Shown: positions 25,851-37,282 of the stretch, one piece after another
Position numbering within the stretch: position 1 is the first letter of the stretch
Layout: the number at the start of each line of letters is the position of its first letter
Origin: Acestrorhynchus altus
Lineage: Eukaryota; Chordata; Actinopteri; Characiformes; Acestrorhynchidae
Reading direction: 5' to 3'
Assembly (NCBI GenBank): GCA_034509495.1
Contig: CM067512.1
Location: 6,890,468 to 6,954,467, forward strand
Length of the DNA stretch: 64,000 bases
Notes under the pieces: generated by a model
What the model saw: only the letters and a program-made list of their open reading frames with translations
What the model was told of the DNA's origin: nothing
Databases searched by the model: none
Program-made: the position numbers and the translations under genes

Positions 25851-26820
25851 GGAAAGACTTTCCCAGCTGATGCAGTGGTTCTAACTTGCAAATATGAATG
25901 AACAACAAACAAATTGAGAGGAAAGGAAACAGGACTCACATGTCACAAAATATGTCAACAATATCTTTCGTCTCAACTTGTTTACCAATACATGACCAAA
26001 CTGAGATGCAGAAGTAGAAAAATGTAAAATGGTCTGTAATCAGTTATTGTAAATTACACTACAATAAAAGATAAAAAGTATAATTAAATATATAAAAATA
26101 TATCTGTTCTTACAAAGACTCAACAAAGACTTACAAAGACTAATCATGCAAAAACAATTGTCCTGCACTCATAAAGTATTTTGCAGCTGTGATGATTATT
26201 TTCTAACCTTTCCTTTGGGTAAGCGATTCCTGTGTCCCCTTTCTCCTTCACAGACCTTTTAAATGCATTGCCTTTGAGGGTGGATGCAGGTTCTGGCTTC
26301 TGCAACTCTGACTATTTTTGACTTAAAGGGCAGGGCTTCATTCATTTGATTCACTCTCTTTCTTGGATGCCTTTATTTCATTCAGTCCATTGGCTCTTTA
26401 TCTTGAAGGGCGTGACTTTGGTCATAAACACGTGCCATATTGAGCTTCATGAGAATGTAAACACATTGGGCTCTTTTCGTAAGATGGCAAATACGGTTCA
26501 AATAAGTATTTGTCTCAACCTGTTTTTAGTACATGAATGCAAAATTCAATCATACCTCCCAAATCTTTAACATTTTCCCTTTCCTTTTACTTAATTTTCA
26601 GAAATTATGACACTCTGTGGAGCTTTTTGAAAGTGTAAATGTAGCCTGTTGGTCATATTTGTGGAGTATTTCCAAAATTTAGATAGAGCTGTACATAGGG
26701 TGATGCATCCACATGACCACGGTGCTAACATATGAGCATACATATGTCAGTGTTTAGTCTTTTGAAAGATTGAGATTGGGTTGACTTATTAATACATATC
26801 ATTAGAATATCATGAAAAGG
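25851..26820. other. No gene seen
   Basis: AT-rich unique sequence. No RNA, exon or transposon end was recognised. Confidence 0.5.
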
Positions 26821-26822
26821 GT

Positions 26823-26824
<2 letters not shown>

Positions 26825-26880
<56 letters not shown>

Positions 26881-26881
26881 G

Positions 26882-26962
<81 letters not shown>
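26825..26962. repeat. (TTA)n followed by (TAA)n, a second inverted triplet pair
   Basis: About 55 bp of (ATT)n to 26880 is followed, after TGA, by about 80 bp of (AAT)n. The two halves are reverse complements, with the same architecture as 3548-3671. Confidence 0.95.
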
Positions 26963-26963
<1 letters not shown>

Positions 26964-27113
26964 AAACTTTTAGGTGTTAAACTGTGCAGTAAATCTTTAT
27001 TTTGAAAGCTAGAGATCCAGAATTGCATAGCAGAAAATTAAGAGGAAATCCAAAGAACTGAAACAATTTTCAGGTTTGCAACCCTGTAAAATGTCATTAA
27101 GATATTTTGCTGA

Positions 27114-27115
<2 letters not shown>

Positions 27116-27151
<36 letters not shown>
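27116..27151. repeat. (TA)n-(TG)n microsatellite
   Basis: A short TATATATA tract followed by about 28 bp of (TG)n. Confidence 0.95.
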
Positions 27152-27153
<2 letters not shown>

Positions 27154-27217
27154 TTGTCATTTTTCCACATTGTACGAATGTGAGAATGTTTGAGTGTGAG
27201 AGAAAAAGCATTTCTGC

Positions 27218-27299
27218 ACTTTATTTCATGCTACAAAGATCATATCTACAATCTATAATTATAATGATAATTTTACTCTGAGTATCTGATAATCCTGAG

Positions 27300-27361
<62 letters not shown>

Positions 27362-27405
27362 CTATTATAGATTGTAGATATTATCTTTGTAGCTTGAATA
27401 AATTT
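27218..27405. repeat. Fold-back element flanking a (CA)n array
   Basis: Arms at 27231-27259 and 27364-27392 are 29-nt reverse complements with one mismatch. The left arm starts CTACAAAGAT and the right arm ends ATCTTTGTAG. Weaker complementarity continues outward (TTCATG against TTCAAG, then TTTATT). The interior is about 100 bp and includes about 58 bp of (CA)n at 27301-27358. This could be a small MITE whose centre became a microsatellite. Confidence 0.75.
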
Positions 27406-27699
27406 ATTTGCATTGCATACTTGAAGTTCACAAGTTCATGCGCTCAAATACGCACATGCACTGAAAAGCTTTACCCTGATTTGGCAACAATCACAGAACA
27501 ATCTGATAGACCTCTCCACTGTAATCTGTGGGTTTAAGAGGTTATATAAAATACAACCCACACACAATGCCCACAGTTCTACATACTCATCCAAAAATCC
27601 TCAGCTTACTCTATTTTCACCCATATTTCATACTGATTTACGGCACTCTCTGTCCATACCTTCTTTAAATAAAATAAAATATTGAGACTATTTTATTCC

Positions 27700-27950
27700 A
27701 CTGTTTTAATTTGATGTAGCCCTCCTACCGAGTAGTATGCCAAATGCCATACTAGCACACAGTAATTTGCAAGCAATCATTATTTGATGAGCTCTTTTGT
27801 CATGGGCCTTATGGTCCATTAGAGTATCATAAAGCAGATGAATGTGGCAGGCGGGCATGCTCTTGCCAGTACAGCTCCCCCAAACTCCTGCAACAGCAAT
27901 CAAGAACATGGGCTGCAAAAGGCTGAAAGGGGCATCCAACCAAGTTTTTT
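27700..27950. other. Candidate conserved non-coding element
   Basis: Repeat-free, balanced sequence with AGTAATTTGC, ATCATTATTTGATGAG and GGCAGGCGGGCATGC. It is bounded on the right by tetranucleotide, triplet and dinucleotide arrays that separate it from the CpG-dense segment. Texture-based inference only. Confidence 0.3.
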
Positions 27951-27966
27951 AGTTTTTTTTTTTATT

Positions 27967-28004
27967 TTGTTTGTTTGTTTGTTTGTTTGTTTGTTTTATT
28001 TATT

Positions 28005-28070
<66 letters not shown>

Positions 28071-28129
28071 GATGATGATAATAATAAACCTTAATAATAG
28101 ACTAAGCTACATCATCAATGGCAATTTTC

Positions 28130-28184
<55 letters not shown>
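27967..28184. repeat. (GTTT)n, (TAA)n and (TC)n arrays
   Basis: (GTTT)n at about 27967-27997, (TAA)n at about 28006-28067 and (TC)n at about 28133-28184, close together on the left flank of the CpG-dense segment. Confidence 0.95.
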
Positions 28185-28187
<3 letters not shown>

Positions 28188-28560
28188 GTCCTCTCCGCGA
28201 GCTGAATTCATATCGACAGACTGAATAAAACGATTCATTAATCCAACACTGTATCTGTGATCAGTCACTGAGGATGAGCTGAGGATGCGCCGCTCTCCTC
28301 CCGGGCCGCGCGCGGTGCTCAGTGACGTATCGGAGGTGCCGCGCGCGCCTCAGCGACTTTCCTCCTCAGCGTCTCACCGCCCGCCTGATCGGCCGAGGAG
28401 GCGCCAGCACCTCCCGGGGGAGCGCCAGAGTCAAGGACTGCAGCGCGCGCTGCACAATACAGTAATTCAATCTGCTCTGAATTCAACCTAATTACAGGAG
28501 AAAGCACAACAGGCTGGGGTGGAGGTGGAGGGGGGTCGGGGGGCTTGACAGGCTCATCAG
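28185..28560. promoter_or_regulatory. CpG island, possible promoter or first exon
   Basis: This is the only GC-rich, CpG-dense segment in the window. I count about 25 CpG dinucleotides in 28285-28455. It contains GCCGCGCGCGG and GCCGCGCGCGCC runs, a CRE-like TGACGTAT at 28323-28330, and a 16-bp perfect palindrome at 28439-28454 (TGCAGCGCGCGCTGCA). Unmethylated CpG islands usually mark promoters. Open frames on both strands (68 codons plus, 83 codons minus with a Pro-rich stretch) are expected in CpG-rich DNA. No TATA box, splice donor or recognisable protein supports a specific gene. Confidence 0.6.
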
Positions 28561-28570
28561 CGTTATCCAC

Positions 28571-28573
28571 NTG

Positions 28574-28656
<83 letters not shown>
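28571..28656. repeat. Ambiguous base N and (TAA)n array
   Basis: A single N at 28571 is followed by TGA and about 84 bp of uninterrupted AAT-type triplets. The N at the edge of a simple repeat suggests an assembly join, a gap placeholder or a consensus conflict. Array length and continuity with the CpG island are therefore uncertain. Confidence 0.9.
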
Positions 28657-28657
<1 letters not shown>

Positions 28658-28659
28658 TT

Positions 28660-29610
28660 ACTGTCCTTGTTTGGACAGCTGACTCTTTAGACCTGAACCC
28701 CATAGAGAACCATTCAACCTAGCAACACTGATGAGCTGATGGCCACTACCTTTAAAATCTCAATGGCATTATAAGTTGATTACATCCATGAGACACTGCA
28801 TTTATTTATGGTAATTCATGGCAAATAAGGCCTGTATTGAGGGTATAAATGAACATACTTGTCACAACTTGGAAATTTCTGAATGTGATCAAATATTGTA
28901 TTTGATGTACTTTTTATCTCTGTAATTCAGTTGGGAATTGATCAGCCTGAGTGTTATTTCAGTTGAAAATTCAATAACATTGATGAGTTACTGGTAATGA
29001 TTAAAATGACAAAGATATTTCTAAAAATATTAGAAATAAGTTCCTCAAAATACTTTACTGCTATATTCATCAGATATGCAACATTTAATTATTTATGGGA
29101 TGCATATTGTTCCTGTTTTTGTTATTTTAGCACTTCAGCACATAATCAGTCAATTGAATCCTTTCCTGCTTAATTTCCCCAAACATTTCTTAATTTCATT
29201 CATGATTACGCCAATATTCAAACTAAATAACTGCCAGGGGCTAAATCAGTCAAATAATGCACTTGGCTTTATTAAAGCAATGTCAAACAAGCCAGTTGTG
29301 TATCAGCAGTCATATTATATTTGGATGAGTCATTTGTATAAGTTTTATTAAAAAAAACAAAAAAAAACAGTTAACAGTTTAACAGTTTTATTTTCTATAT
29401 TGTTATGTGCTTAGATTTTTTTTTTTCTTCTAACTTTTAAGATTTTTTTTTCCTGTAACAATGTAACATGTCCATTTTAGCACCCGCAAAAGCCCTGAGT
29501 GTTGGCCATTGATATGTCCATTTCATTGGCTTTTACTGAGAACCTAAAAACACAGTAACATTGAACAAATTAAAGGTAAAAGAGCTTGTAGATCCATTAT
29601 ACTTCACACA
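28660..29610. other. No gene seen
   Basis: Unique AT-rich sequence. TGGACAGCTGACTC and GACCTGAACCCCATAGAGAA at 28672-28710 resemble the PDLNPIE region of a Tc1-like transposase, so a very short relic may be present at the left edge. Confidence 0.45.
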
Positions 29611-29826
29611 CTCTCCATTTAATCCATCCACACACTGTAATACACACACACTAGTGAATTCATACATTAATGGGAAGTGAGCACACGTGTCCAAAGCGGT
29701 GGTCATCCCTATCCCTAGCCCAGCTCTCGTGCCTTGCTCAAGAGCACTTTAATCATGCCCAGCCAGTTCAGAGTTCAAACTTCCAGTCATAAGGCTGGTT
29801 CCCTGACCACAAGGCCACAGCTGCCC
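29611..29826 (-). mobile_element. tRNA-derived SINE, same family as 50517-50750
   Basis: Read on the minus strand it starts GGGGCAGCTGTGGCCTTGTG, with a tRNA-like head. It then has CTTGAGCAAGGCACGAG and GGACACGTGTGCTCACTTC, and ends with GTGTGGATGGATTAAATGG. The same order occurs on the plus strand at 50517-50750. The B-box is decayed (AAGTTTGAACTC). Confidence 0.7.
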
Positions 29827-30049
29827 CAATCAGGACCCCCCACGAACATCATTGACTTTAAAAAATAGAAATGCAGTTTCTTTCAGTTGAAAGGATAAAG
29901 TTTGGGCACTCTATGTCCTAAAAGCTTCCTTTAACTGATGTAATGTCAGTTAGATGCTTCGTTTAACTGTCTTCCTGTCTCTGACATCAACTGGAAGAAA
30001 GACTTTTCCACTACTCCACGCAGAATTCTTTCAGTTATGTGATGTTTCA

Positions 30050-30690
30050 GCGTCAGTCTTTGTACACTCTTACACTGGCCTCAAGTCCCCTCTAAAACAG
30101 CAAAGATTTCATAGTGGGTTCTATTATGGAGAACTCTCTATGCCCTGCTGCAGCAAAGCAACCCAAAACCATGACACTTCCACCCACGTGCTTCACAGTT
30201 GGTATGAGAATCTTCTGTTTGAAATGCTGTGTTTGGTTTGTGCAAATATCGCTTCTCTGCCCAAATACTTCAACTTTGGATTTGTCTGTCCTCAGCAGTT
30301 TGTCCCATGTTTATTCCAAGTTGTTCTAAGTCCTGGTTTTGTCTGAGAATTTTTGCTTTTGCCCTGATGCTGTTTTTGGTGATGATAATTTTTATTTTTA
30401 TATACTTATTTTAGGCAGAACAACTTTCCTGCTTGCACACCTGTCATGAAAATCAAATGTGTGCAACATCCTTCTCATGGTAGAGGCTTCATTTTGGCAT
30501 CAACTGTTGCAAAGCCTCCTGCAGGTTGATCTTACAACACTGGACACTTCTTTAAACATCTTGTGGCCTGCTCTTGGGTTGGAACCATACTAATGTCTAA
30601 CCTTTAAATAAGACACTCTTGTGGAATGTCCTCTCTAATGATGGTCTAATTATTTGCAGCTGCTTCTACTTTTAGGGGGTGTTTTTTTTT
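30050..30690 (-). mobile_element. Tc1-like transposon relic
   Basis: Antisense transposase landmarks are present in order: ACCCAAAACCATGACACTTC and CCACGTGCTTCACAGTTGG (the GGGSVMVWG region of Tc1 transposases), then TTGGATTTGTCTGTCC (the TDESKF-like region). Several stops and frameshifts remain. The right limit is a 26-bp T-homopolymer at about 30679-30709. Confidence 0.65.
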
Positions 30691-30802
30691 TTTTTTTTTT
30701 TTTTTTTTAATGTAAATAAATAATTTTAATGTAACAAATGTAACAAATAATCTTAAATGTAAATAACTAGTGTTTTATATTTGTAGTTATAAAAAAGAAA
30801 AC

Positions 30803-30975
30803 TACCGTATTTTCTGGACTATAAGCCACACCAGAATATAAGCCGCACCCGCAAAGTTTAATAAAAAAAACCCTGGAAAATAACATATATAAGAAAAAAA
30901 AGCTGCACCTCATTATAAGCCGCATGGTTTAAAGCGTGGAAAAAAGTAGTGGCTTATAGTCCAGAAAATACGGTA
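30803..30975. mobile_element. MITE with perfect 27-bp terminal inverted repeats
   Basis: The left end (30803-30829, starting TACCGTATTTTCTGGAC) and right end (30949-30975, ending GTCCAGAAAATACGGTA) are identical reverse complements over 27 bp. The 173-bp element has no coding capacity. Internally ATAAGCCGCA recurs twice. TA at both extremities suits a TA-target superfamily, though the TA may belong to the element. The perfect ends suggest fairly recent activity compared with the decayed Tc1 relics nearby. Confidence 0.85.
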
Positions 30976-30979
30976 ATAA

Positions 30980-33160
30980 TATTTTCATCAGGTGTCCTTG
31001 ACTGTACTGACTGTACTTTCTGCTTTATTGTTTTTGGATTTGACCCACCGTGTTGCTTTCATTCCAACATAGGCTACAGTAAAAAGTCTGATATGAAAAC
31101 ACCTAAAAGTAAAGTGAAATAAATTCAGCAGGGCCTCCCTCTCTTTCTCCTCACTTTGAAAGAAGCTGTCATTGAGAGTTCAGTGCCTATGGTTTATGTG
31201 GCAGTTTTCTCCAAGGAGCATGTTGATCATGCTCTGCTGCTTCAAGGTCGGCGGTTCAAAAGAATGCAGCAGCTTCTTGTGTAGCTTCTTCACCATACTG
31301 GCCTCTGTTGTCACTTCCATATGAATGTTTATTGATCTGGGAAGGAGAGACTAATACAATATGACAACACAACAGTATGTCCTCCAATGGTCAATATAAG
31401 ACCGTGGACATGGTTTGGTTACGTAAGAAATTTCATGACATACTTTCTAGATGTCTGGTTTTGTTAAATGTTCCCAATTGATATGTTCCCTTATGACATT
31501 AATGAATGGATTTCAGATCTCATTTGTTTTTTTGCTGGTGTTTGGCATTTTTGAGGATGATGAAAAGTGACGGCCTTAACTGCACATCTTTCATCAGTGT
31601 GGAACATCTGTGCAACATATAGGCAGATTTGCTGGTTTCAAGAAGAGCGTTTTGATTCTCGTACTGTTGCTTGCTCTCGCCATTGCTGTTAGGACAAGGT
31701 GTTATTTATTATAGCCCTTTCTGGCAGGGTTGCAACGTGTAATTTGAAACTTGTTACTTAGTTGTGACTCTTTTGTAATGCCTGATGGCTGTTGCTAAGC
31801 TACCAGTAAATAAAGAGCTTTACACTATGCGTGTGATTTCTTCACACAGCAATAAACTGATTAAAATAGATGTTAATGTGATGAGATCTTGAAGACCAAA
31901 TTCTTTGTGTACATATTAGGTGTGTGTGTGTGTGTGTGTATTGTGCTACCAGTATGCCAGGCCTGGCATAATTTTTGAACTATAAAAACTGACATATAAA
32001 ATAGTTTCTGTGTGAGATCATATTACAACAACCAACCTGAGAGATCAGACCCTTTAAAACCAATTTTAAAAGCATAATGTTTCTTCAGGCACCTCACTGT
32101 TTTTCCTCATCTGTAGCTCACCTTCTCCCTAGATCTGATTCCATATGAGGCAAAGAGGATTACAGATGAAACAAATTTAATGAAAACAGACAAAAATGAT
32201 GTTTCATTCAGCCATTTGAATGATCCCCTTCTTCTGCTTTTCCAAAAAATATATAATAGAATAAAATAAATCAGCCAACCCGACATCAAAATTACAGTTA
32301 TCTGATACTAGCAAACCTGCTGCAAACCATGCAGATCTGAACTTGCTATGGCAATAAAGACTTTCACCTTAAGATTTCTGATTTGAAAGGTTGATTTTTG
32401 GTTGTTACATGCTCCTCGGAGAGGTGGGCGCATTTACTCTGCTATAATGTGCCTCTACGATCACCTCCAGTTTTAAATTTGCCTTGGGTCCGTTTATGCC
32501 GAGTCCTTTTCTACACACGAGAGCAATTCAGATGAGCAGTGTTTTTAAATAGTACAGAGCAGAGTAATTCAATTTGTTCCAGCACTGCTTTTTAACAGAG
32601 TTTGTAAATTGTCCATATTTGCACAGATTGTAAAAGTGAAATTTATATCCATTGCTAAAGAGAAGCTTTTCCATTCCATTGTTCAGTTTTCTTCCTCAAA
32701 AGCCTTGTCGTTTACTGTTGTGTCATCGGAGATCACTGGACTTTATAGCCGTTTCAGGTTGTTCTCAGGACATGAAGTCACGAAGAGCTTAAATGGCGAT
32801 AAGAACAGTATTATTATTGTAGTGTAAGTTAGGAGACATCAAAACTAAAAGTTGAAGGAATGAAAAGTTATCCCTGATTGTAAAGCCTTGATGGATTATG
32901 AAAGAGCACCTGGTAACTGTATAGCAACCACTCCAACACATGATAACAATTAAACCATCAAGCCTCCACAATGCAAAGAGTCCATAGTGGCTCATAGGGT
33001 AATAAATCTAACTTCATACCCCTGATTTTCCACCCGCATCTTCTTTCTGCATATATTACTCTCTCTCTCTCTCTCTGGAGTTATATTTCTCAACATTTGG
33101 TTTTATAAATATCACATTTGCTTGTTATCAGTGAACTTGCGTCAGTGTTGATAACTTTTT
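30980..33160. other. No gene seen; small (TG)n and (TC)n arrays
   Basis: Unique sequence with (TG)n at 31921-31940 and (TC)n at 33060-33076. CTGGTAACTGTATAGCAACCA near 32909-32929 resembles parts of fish dispersed repeats but is too short to call. Confidence 0.45.
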
Positions 33161-33169
33161 TCTCAGTCT

Positions 33170-33450
33170 CTCCCTGTGGTGGTCTTGTCCTGTGAGTCAC
33201 GCAGGCTGCCATTAGTCAGTGAAAGGGGATTTAATGCATAATGCATGCGCGCTCCTTCTTCCCTCCTCAATTTGTTTGCTGTCTTGCATACCACTAATTT
33301 TAGTGCAGAAATAGCTGCTGGGACAATCACATTAGCTTTTAAAAGGCAGGAGGAAAGGCATGTTGCGTTACGTCTCACTGCAAACGTCGAAGTAAACAAA
33401 GGGCGGGGGGAGGACTGGAAATGCCACAGAGAACAGAAAGTTTCCAGTTT
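33170..33450. other. Candidate conserved non-coding element
   Basis: Repeat-free segment with GTGAGTCACGCAGG, TTTAATGCATAATGCATGCG and CCACTAATTTTAGTG, and a GC-richer right end (GGGCGGGGGGAGG). GCATGCGCGC resembles an NRF1 site. Frames of 78-89 codons on both strands overlap with no recognised domain. Confidence 0.3.
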
Positions 33451-33929
33451 GTCACTTCATAAGTTATCTCTTATCCCAATCTATGCTTCATGCACGGTTA
33501 TGGGAAACTATTGATCTGCGTTTCAGTAACACTGAACACCATTTGAAAGCCACGCTGAAATAAACATCCTGCTCCACGTAAGGCTCTGGATGAACCGTCA
33601 ACAGCTTCCACTCAGGCTTCCAATCAGTTTCAGATTTCATGTGTATGACTCACATCCTGATACTATTTTAGCAGGTAATATTATATGCAGTGGAGCTGAG
33701 TGCTCATATAATTGTATTGGCTGTAGTTATTTCCACATGGTTATGATGGTAAATAATTATATTATCCATCCTTTTTATTACGATTGTTATTATGGTAATT
33801 ATTTTACATGTATAATCTGCATGATTGATTATTTACAGTCTTAGAAAATGCTTGTATGTAGTACTGCAAAGGGCTCTGCCATTTAGATGAGATAGAGATA
33901 ATAGTACACGGTTATGACTGCAAATACTA
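33451..33929. other. No gene seen
   Basis: AT-rich sequence with TTATTATGG-type degenerate motifs near 33740-33830 leading into the triplet field. Confidence 0.5.
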
Positions 33930-33950
33930 CTATTGATACTACTACTACTA

Positions 33951-33995
<45 letters not shown>

Positions 33996-34885
33996 TTACA
34001 ACAACAATTACTACTACAAATACTACTACACCTATCACTACTGCTACTACCACCACCAATAATACTACTATTACTACTCCTCCTACTACTGCTACTACAA
34101 CTAACACTTAGTCTACTACTACTACTCTACTGCTCCTTCTACTACTACTACTACTACTACTTCTACTATAACTATTATTATTACTACTGCTATTACTCTA
34201 CTGCAATTACAATTACTACTATTACAACTCTACTGCTACTACTACAACAATAACTACTACCATTACTACTACTACTACAACTACTACTTCTTCTTTAACT
34301 AAAATTACTACTACTACTATTAATATAACTATTAATACTAATAATACAATTACTACTCCTTTCTTGTTATTGCAAATACTACTCCTACTACTACTACTAT
34401 TCTAAATAAACACAGTCATAATAAAATACAATTTTTATTTTCTGTTATATCTATAGCCACTATACTATACTACACTCCTATCCTGCTACTATAACTACTA
34501 TTCTATTTATACTACTGCTACTCCACTACTACCAGTACTACTATACTGGTGCTACTACTACTACTACTACTCTACTCTTACCACTACTATTGCAATGCTA
34601 CTACTACTGCTACTACTATTACTGCTACTGCCACTACTGGCAGCTGCTGCTGCTGCTGCTCTACAACTAATCTACTGCAACTATCACCACCACTAATCTA
34701 CCGCTAGCACTACTTTTTTAGTACTACTACCACCACTACTACTATTGCTCTACTACTACTACTATTACTACTACTACTACTGGTACTATTACTACTGATT
34801 GCTACTGCTACACTACTGCTGCTGTTGCTACTGCTTCTATACTGCTACAACTGATACTACTCAACTGCTCCTACTTCTCCTCATT
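33930..34885. repeat. About 950 bp of degenerate (ACT)n triplet array
   Basis: Nearly a kilobase of ACT/CTA/TAC triplets with ACA, ATT, CCT and GCT variants, including a (GCT)n patch near 34650-34664. The frames over it translate to poly-Thr, poly-Leu, poly-Tyr or poly-Val and are not genes. The degree of divergence implies an old array. Confidence 0.95.
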
Positions 34886-35039
34886 ATAACTATAAGTACT
34901 TATAAATGATTATATAGGCACATGAGTGTCACAGATATAATAGATGTAATAGATGCATTATAAATGCATTCATTATGCATTATGAATACTGGATTCACAG
35001 GAAGTGTTACCCTTTTTTCTTGGTATCAGACTAAACTAA

Positions 35040-35070
35040 GTGTGTGTGTATGTGTATGTGTCTGTCTGTC

Positions 35071-35135
<65 letters not shown>

Positions 35136-35149
35136 TGTGATGTGATGTA
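35040..35149. repeat. (TG)n array with TGTGA variant repeats
   Basis: An imperfect TG/TCTG start is followed by about 55 bp of pure (TG)n and three GTGAT units at the right end. Confidence 0.95.
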
Positions 35150-35370
35150 GAAGTGAATAAAACATCACACACGGGCAAAGGCATGGTACTCTTTGTATTG
35201 TCATTGTGAGAAGCTTGTTTCTCGGCAGAACCTTTGATCCTCATCTTCTAGAGTGCAGTCCGCCCTTGATTGCTCGTCCAGTTGATCTTTGAGGCTTTTG
35301 TTTTCATGTGCTTGGCCATTCTGCTAGCCCATGTACTTGACATATCAGTGCATCAGTCCAGGATGAGAGT

Positions 35371-35373
35371 GTC

Positions 35374-35436
<63 letters not shown>
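35371..35436. repeat. (TG)n microsatellite
   Basis: About 60 bp of (TG)n, the second such array within 350 bp and in the same orientation. Confidence 0.96.
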
Positions 35437-35479
35437 ATGTGTGGGGGATCTGTTGTCATTTGAGCTGCCTGGTTTTATA

Positions 35480-35920
35480 TGGCGCCACCTCTAGTTTGAA
35501 CTCCAAATCAAATTAGCTCAGGCAAGCCATTCAATTTGACTCATCATTGAATTGCACCCACAGAACTAGAGGGGAAGAGCTGGGAGTCATTCTTCATTAA
35601 TATTCATTTCTTCCTTGGCAGAGTATGCCACTGAGTTGGGCATCATAGTGGTGATATACAGCACGTCACACCTCAGCGTGGAGCTGACATATAATGTGGA
35701 CTGGAAGGGATCCTGAGGTACACTTTGTCACCACATTATGGTTCAATTTGGAAAGTACGTGGGAGCTCCCCCAGGTGCAGTAAATCAGAGTGGGAGCAGA
35801 AAGATTTACCGCAAGATTCCAAACAGCTTGTACCTTCAGCAGTTTGGCCCATTTCAAACACATGGTGGGGATTTAGGGAAAACATTTAGTACATTTCTAA
35901 CTAACCATTACAAGCTCTGA
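35480..35920. other. Candidate conserved non-coding element
   Basis: About 440 bp of repeat-free, balanced sequence with AAATTAGCTCAGG, CATTCAATTTGACTC, CTTCATTAATATTCATTTC and CAGGTGCAGTAAATC. A GCGCCACCT at 35482-35490 has the core of a CTCF motif but a poor left half. Frames of 60-65 codons occur on both strands with no domain. Composition-based inference. Confidence 0.35.
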
Positions 35921-36164
35921 TGTACCAGTTCATTAGCAACAAATGCTTTCATTAATATTCAATGAATTCTGCAATGCATATGTATAAAAATAGTTTGTGT
36001 TTCTAAACGTCTGATACAGTTGCATTAAAAAAAGGAGGTTAGCCCTTTGGGTTGCCATATTGTGTAAGTGATCCACAGTTGTTATTTAACTCACGGTTAT
36101 AAATAAACTTATATAAAACTTAAAATATGTATTTCATTAAGCACATTGATACACACTGCAGGCT

Positions 36165-36500
36165 AGAAAAAGTAAGGCAGCCATTAAAATGTAATAATCT
36201 CTAAATTGTCCTTTAGCAGCGGTTACCTCCACCACATGATTTCTGAACTGCAAATAAGATTTGCACAACCCTGGGACCAATTCTCACAGCAAGTGTGTTT
36301 CTGTTCATCAATATTTCAAGGACGCCTTATGTGCATAGCTCTCTTGATGTCATGCCACCATGCCATCTTGAAAGGGCTAAGGTCAGGACTCTTTGCTTCA
36401 TTGTCCTTGTTGCATCCTCCAACATCTCTTGGGCATGCTTCTCGTTTGTGATGAGATTTTGGTATTTGCGTTCAGTGTTTCTAATTTACCAATGAGCTCA
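36165..36500 (-). mobile_element. Tc1-like transposon relic
   Basis: GGCTAGAAAAAGTAAG near 36163 and CAAGTGTGTTTCTGTTCATCA near 36290, followed by GGGCTAAGGTCAGGACTCTT near 36377, are antisense landmarks of a Tc1-like element. The same order occurs at 58410-58600. Neither copy has an intact frame. Confidence 0.6.
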
Positions 36501-37246
36501 TAGAGAGAGCTGCACTATAGATGTTTACTCAAAGCACTATTTTAAAGACATCAACAGTGTTACTGTTTGGCTGCTATTAGTTCCAAATTCTAGGCTGCAG
36601 CCAAGGTAGGGTGGGTCCTCAGTAGAACTGTCCTATGGCAGTTCTAAAACAAAAAAAAACATTCATAATCACACTTTATGAGCAATTAATAAAGAGAAAT
36701 CAAAACTCACATTTCTGTTAAATGTGATCAGTTAAGGGGGAAACTCCAAGGGCCAGATTCTCACACAGGGATTAAGCCTTTCTGCTCAGCAGTATACTGA
36801 CTACTCAGCAGTTCCTCAGTAATTCCAGTCCAGAAAAACATCCAAAGGAGTTCAGATTCCCCTTCCTTGTACTCATAACTACTATCTTTACATTTCCTAA
36901 TAGATGCTTAATAATTCATAGTACTTTCTAAATGTAGTTTACGTTTAACATTTTAATGTTGAGGAAATACTCATATCCAGAGTGTTTATATATAGATGGA
37001 ATATAGATGTGGAAGTGTATATATGGAGTGTATATATATGAGGAATGCCCTGAAACAACACCATTGTTATGCATTTATGAATATTATATCAATTCAATTC
37101 AGTGCCCAGTATTAGTTATAAATGTACATGCCATATTGTATGAGGTACACTATATATTGTATATGGTAACAGTCCATAGATTTGGGATGTAGGCATAGTT
37201 TGTGTGTAATTGCTGCACCTACATAGTATAAAAGGTGGAGCAGTTG

Positions 37247-37282
<36 letters not shown>

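Noticed and set aside
28319..28570. 83-codon minus-strand frame with a proline-rich stretch in the CpG island
   Set aside because: CpG-rich DNA is poor in stop codons, the frame has no recognisable domain, and it starts next to the N. Kept only as part of the CpG-island observation.
33883..34253. Poly-Val, poly-Thr and poly-Leu frames
   Set aside because: Products of the degenerate (ACT)n field.
33930..34885. CRISPR-like or other spaced repeat array
   Set aside because: There are no constant-length spacers or repeated direct repeats. It is a triplet array in a vertebrate-type genome.
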